64,000 nucleotides of DNA, taken from assembly GCF_000219625.1 (NCBI RefSeq), contig NC_018214.1:682001-746000 (forward strand). Direction: 5' to 3'. Below are positions 60,641-64,000 of this stretch, piece after piece (the first letter of the stretch is position 1; the number at the start of each line of letters is the position of its first letter). A program made the translations under genes and the position numbers. This stretch comes from Zymoseptoria tritici IPO323 (Eukaryota; Ascomycota; Dothideomycetes; Mycosphaerellales; Mycosphaerellaceae). Below the pieces are notes generated by a model that did not search any database, had not been told where the DNA came from, and saw only the letters and a program-made list of their open reading frames with translations.

Positions 60641-63600
60641 ATGAGCAACATCCTCGATCAAAACTACCCGGAAGACGACGAGGATGATTTCAATCCGCAA
60701 CCAGAAGTCGGCTCCGATGAAGAGGGCGACGACAAACCGCACGTCGACGCAGATGAAGCTTCACCACCCAGAAAGTCTGCGAAGCGCACTCAATCAAATG
60801 ACGACGACGATCAGAAAGACGATGAACTAGCTGGCGAGGATGAGGACGATGAAGAGGGCGGTGATGACGAGACAAAGGAAGTAGAGGACGATGAAGAGGA
60901 AGAAGAGGAAGAAGACGACGATGAGGATGACGATATCGAGGGACAGCCGTCGCGCAAGCGCCGGCGGAGACGACGCAACCAGTTCATTGATGTTGAAGCT
61001 GAGGTTGATGAAGATGACGAGGAGGAGCCTGAGGAGGAAGATGACTTGCCCGGCGAGGAGATGCATCCCGACGATCTGCAAGAACTGCCACCAGGCGCGG
61101 ACAAGGATGATCGCATGCATCGTGAGCTCGACCGAGCGCGTGAGGCAGCAGATGCAATGGATGTCGAGGCGGAAGCAGCACGATTGAAGGAGCGATACGG
61201 ACGGCAGGGACGTGGTACCGGTACTGGATCTGCGATTGTGCCTCAGAGACTACTCCTACCCGGCGTCGGTGATCCTCGCATCTGGAGGCTGAAGTGCCGG
61301 CCTGGAAAGGAGCGCGAGATCCTCTTCTCCTTGCAGAAGCGTGTGATGGAGAGACAAGCCTCGCGTGAGCCCATTCAAGTGCTGTCGGCTTTCGAACGCT
61401 ACGCTACAATGCCCGGCAATCTCTATGTTGAGGCGTGGCGCCAGGACGATGTCACCTCGGCGTTTGATGGCATCACGCATGTCTTCATGGGCACGAAGCC
61501 TTTGATGATTCCGCTCGAAGAGATGCCAGATCTGCTGCGGACTTCCAAGTCGAAGGATCTTGAGCCGGGCATGTACGTGCGGCCACGACGAGGGCTGTAC
61601 GCTGGCGATCTTGCACAAGTGGACGATGTTGAGCAGAATGGCACGACCGCCGTCCTCAAGCTGGTACCACGCCTGGACTACGGCCTCACTGAAGACGCGA
61701 ACGCTGCGGCCCCGACAATGGAGCCCGATGGTCAGGGTGGTGTGAAGCGAAAGCGAGTCCAGAAGCCAATCGGCCAGCGTCCCTCTGCCAGGCTCTTCAG
61801 CGAGACCGAAGCCCGGAAGAAGCACTCAAAATACCTCTCAAAGGCAGGTGGTCTCAGTAACTCTTCTTGGAACTACCAAAACAAGACATACGTCGACGGC
61901 TTCCTATTGGAGACCTTCAAGATCAGCGCACTGCAAGTCGAAGATGTCAATCCTACACTAGAGGAGGTTACCAAGTTTGTCGCCGGAGATGGAGATGGCA
62001 CCGAGAATTTGGATCTGGTTGCGCTATCGGCCACGCTCAAGACGAGTGCCGGTGCTGACTACCTGCCTGGCGACAAGGTCGAGATCTTCCGCGGCGAGCA
62101 GAAAGGCGCGACCGGTCGTGCGGTCGAGGTCTACGGAGAAGTTGTCAAGATGCGAGTGGAACAGGGACAAATGGCTGGACAGACAATCGAAGCGCCCATT
62201 CGTGATCTGCGAAAGATGTTCCGGGAAGGTGATCACGTCAAGGTCATTGGCGGCAGCAAATATCAAGACGAGGTTGGAATGGTCGTGAGGACCAATGGCG
62301 AACAAATCACCATCCTCACGGACAGCACTCAGCAGGAGATCTCTCTGTTCGCAAAGGATCTTCGCGAGGCTACAGACAGCGGCGGTGTGGTCGGGGCTAG
62401 TAAGTACGACCTGTTCGACCTTGTACAGCTCGATGCGTCTACTGTCGGATGTGTGACGAAAGTCGACCGCGAGAGTCTGCGAGTGCTGGACCAACTGGGT
62501 AATTCTCGGAACCTGCTTCCCTCCAACATATCGAACAAGATTGAGAAGAAGCGCGACCAGGCTCCGGCGACCGACCACTTGGGGAACGAAATCAAATCTG
62601 ATGACACCATCAAGGAGGTCGGAGGAGAGGGTCGGTCTGGCAAGGTCTTACAAGTCCAACGCGGCTTCGTCTTTGCACAGAGTCGCGAGCTTCGCGGCGA
62701 CAACGCGGGAGTATTCGTGGCGCGTACCAGCAATGTCGAAACTGTCGCCGCCAAGGGTGGACGCATCGGTCCTGATCTTACCAAGATGAACACCGCATTG
62801 CGTCCTAATGGCGGTGGAGCAGCACCCATGCCACCTCCAATGCAAAAGGGTAGAGACAGGGTGGTCGGACGTACTGTCAAGATCAGAAAAGGACAACACA
62901 AGGGCCTCATCGGCATCGTCAAGGACTCCACCGATTCAAGCTGTCTCGTGGAATTGCACGCGAAGAACAAGAAGATCAATGTCGACAAGGCCATGCTGTC
63001 TGTGATCGACCCTGACACTGGCGTGGTTGTCTGCGCCGATGCGAGAGCATTCGGTACCGGACGCCCGAGTCAGACTCCGGGTCGTCCGATGGGCGCTGCG
63101 ACGCCTTTCCGTGGCGGTCCTCCAACAGGTATGAGTGGCGGACGAACGCCAGCCTACGCAGCGGCGGGTGGCGGCAGGACTCCGGCGTGGAAGCAAGACG
63201 CTGGAGGACGCACGCCTGCCTACGCAACTGGCGGCGGAGGTCAGACAGCGTATGGTGGCAACTTCGGTGGTGCTACTTCCTACGGTGGTGCTACCAGCTA
63301 TGGAGGCGCGACGAGCTACGGTGGTGGAGGTAGTGTCTGGGGAGGTGGAGGTAGTGGAAGTGTGAGTTTTCTCCTTCCCATTCTACATGAACACGACTAA
63401 TACCATCACAGGGCTCAACATGGAACGCCAACGGCGGTCGCACGCCAGCGCCGTATCCCTCTGGAGGCAGAACTCCGGCATACCAGAGTGGCATGGAAGC
63501 CCCAACGCCAGGCTTTCACTCAGCTCCTACTCCTGGCAATTACGCCAGTGCGCCCACACCTGGTGCTTATGGGCAATATCAGACTCCAGCTGCGTATGCA

Positions 63601-63681
63601 ACACCTGGTGGATTTCCTGAGACTCCTGCTGCATATTCGCCAGAGACTCCGGCTCCCGATCAAGGGCCACAGTATGATTGA
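60641..63681 (+). CDS. spt5: Transcription elongation factor Spt5
   Basis: Two exons (60641-63361 and 63412-63681) give 996 residues. An acidic N-terminus (about 1-170, long Asp/Glu runs) precedes the NGN domain (about 211-300, beginning RIWRLKCRPGKEREI), which binds Spt4. KOW domains follow near 305 (GMYVRPRRGLYAGDLAQVDD), 475 (GDKVEIFRGEQKGATGRAVE), 525 (GDHVKVIGGSKYQDEVGMVV), 590 and 745 (VKIRKGQHKGLIGIVKD). The C-terminal region from about 800 is Gly/Thr/Pro-rich, with RTPAY and later TPG/TPAAY repeats, the target of elongation kinases. The second exon carries most of these repeats; the 50 bp intron (GTGAGT...CACGACTAAT...CACAG) is in phase. Spt5-Spt4 travels with RNA polymerase II and prevents pausing. 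Confidence 0.95.
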
Positions 63682-64000
63682 GGGAAATGCAAAGCGGCGC
63701 TTAATGGATTGGAGGATTGTACTACTACCAAACACAACGCAGGGTCTGCCGATGGGAAAGGCGATGGCGTTATTTGCATCTCTGGTTGATGCATTTTGGA
63801 CGAGAGGCCAATGGGGCAGACGTAGAGTTCTGTAGCAGAACGAATTATCATTTGAAACGAACCTTTACCTCCCTTCCGTTCTTCCGTTCTGTCCATTTTG
63901 TCCTTGAACAACTAACGCCTTTGCGAAATCACTTTTATCTATCCCATACGCACCATCCCGGTACCATCACTCCCGGTGCCTTGTCATACGAGCACCTCGC
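63682..64000. other. 3' flank of spt5, window end
   Basis: Downstream sequence; no feature recognised. Confidence 0.5.

Overview
The window looks like a euchromatic segment of a filamentous ascomycete, most likely a dothideomycete. The evidence is: genes with short (48-76 bp) GT-AG introns and CTAAC/CTGAC branch sites, fungus-typical proteins (allantoate-permease-like MFS, Top3, Spt5, Cac2, large acidic IBR proteins, small cysteine-rich secreted proteins), and one AT-rich island carrying the signature of repeat-induced point mutation (RIP). The lineage is an inference; no rRNA or barcode is present.

Layout. 0-3 kb: no supported gene, but a 419 bp Mutator-like non-autonomous element with 56 bp inverted ends and a 9 bp target duplication. 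3-5.4 kb: a small secreted protein and a weaker small gene. 6.9-7.8 kb: an aminoglycoside-phosphotransferase-like pseudogene with two in-frame TAA codons. 7.83-13.14 kb: a 5.3 kb PIF/Harbinger transposon destroyed by RIP, with TTA target duplication, transposase relic, convergent Myb/SANT relic, and a later nested non-LTR-type insertion inside the transposase. 13.8-14.0 kb: a tRNA-like gene interrupted by two insertions that look like spliceosomal introns. 14.5-16 kb: an unknown multi-exon gene. 16.3-24.6 kb: two MFS transporters around a flavin monooxygenase. 25.4-28 kb: chromatin assembly factor subunit Cac2. 28.8-34.1 kb: secreted/unknown genes and a secreted amidase.

34.4-37.5 kb and 52.3-55.4 kb: two pairs of paralogous RING-IBR-RING E3-like genes. 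The left pair is on the minus strand, the right pair on the plus strand, about 15 kb apart, and all four share intron positions. Between them lie a 10-Cys secreted protein, a mitochondrial-type AAA ATPase, a quinone oxidoreductase, a gene-poor stretch of about 7 kb containing a likely 27-residue microprotein gene, and a glyoxalase-like protein. 55.8-57.2 kb: a tandem pair of 59-residue six-cysteine secreted proteins. 58-63.7 kb: divergent TOP3 and SPT5.

The core genes (TOP3, SPT5, CAC2, AAA ATPase) are ordinary housekeeping genes. The accessory material (four RBR paralogs, cysteine-rich secreted proteins, transposons) makes the window mosaic. Most distinctive are the twice-interrupted tRNA-like gene, the nested RIP-stratified transposons and the RBR quartet. 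Exon boundaries were placed by hand from splice consensus, reading frame and family or paralog similarity; phases of all reported multi-exon models sum to whole codons unless stated.
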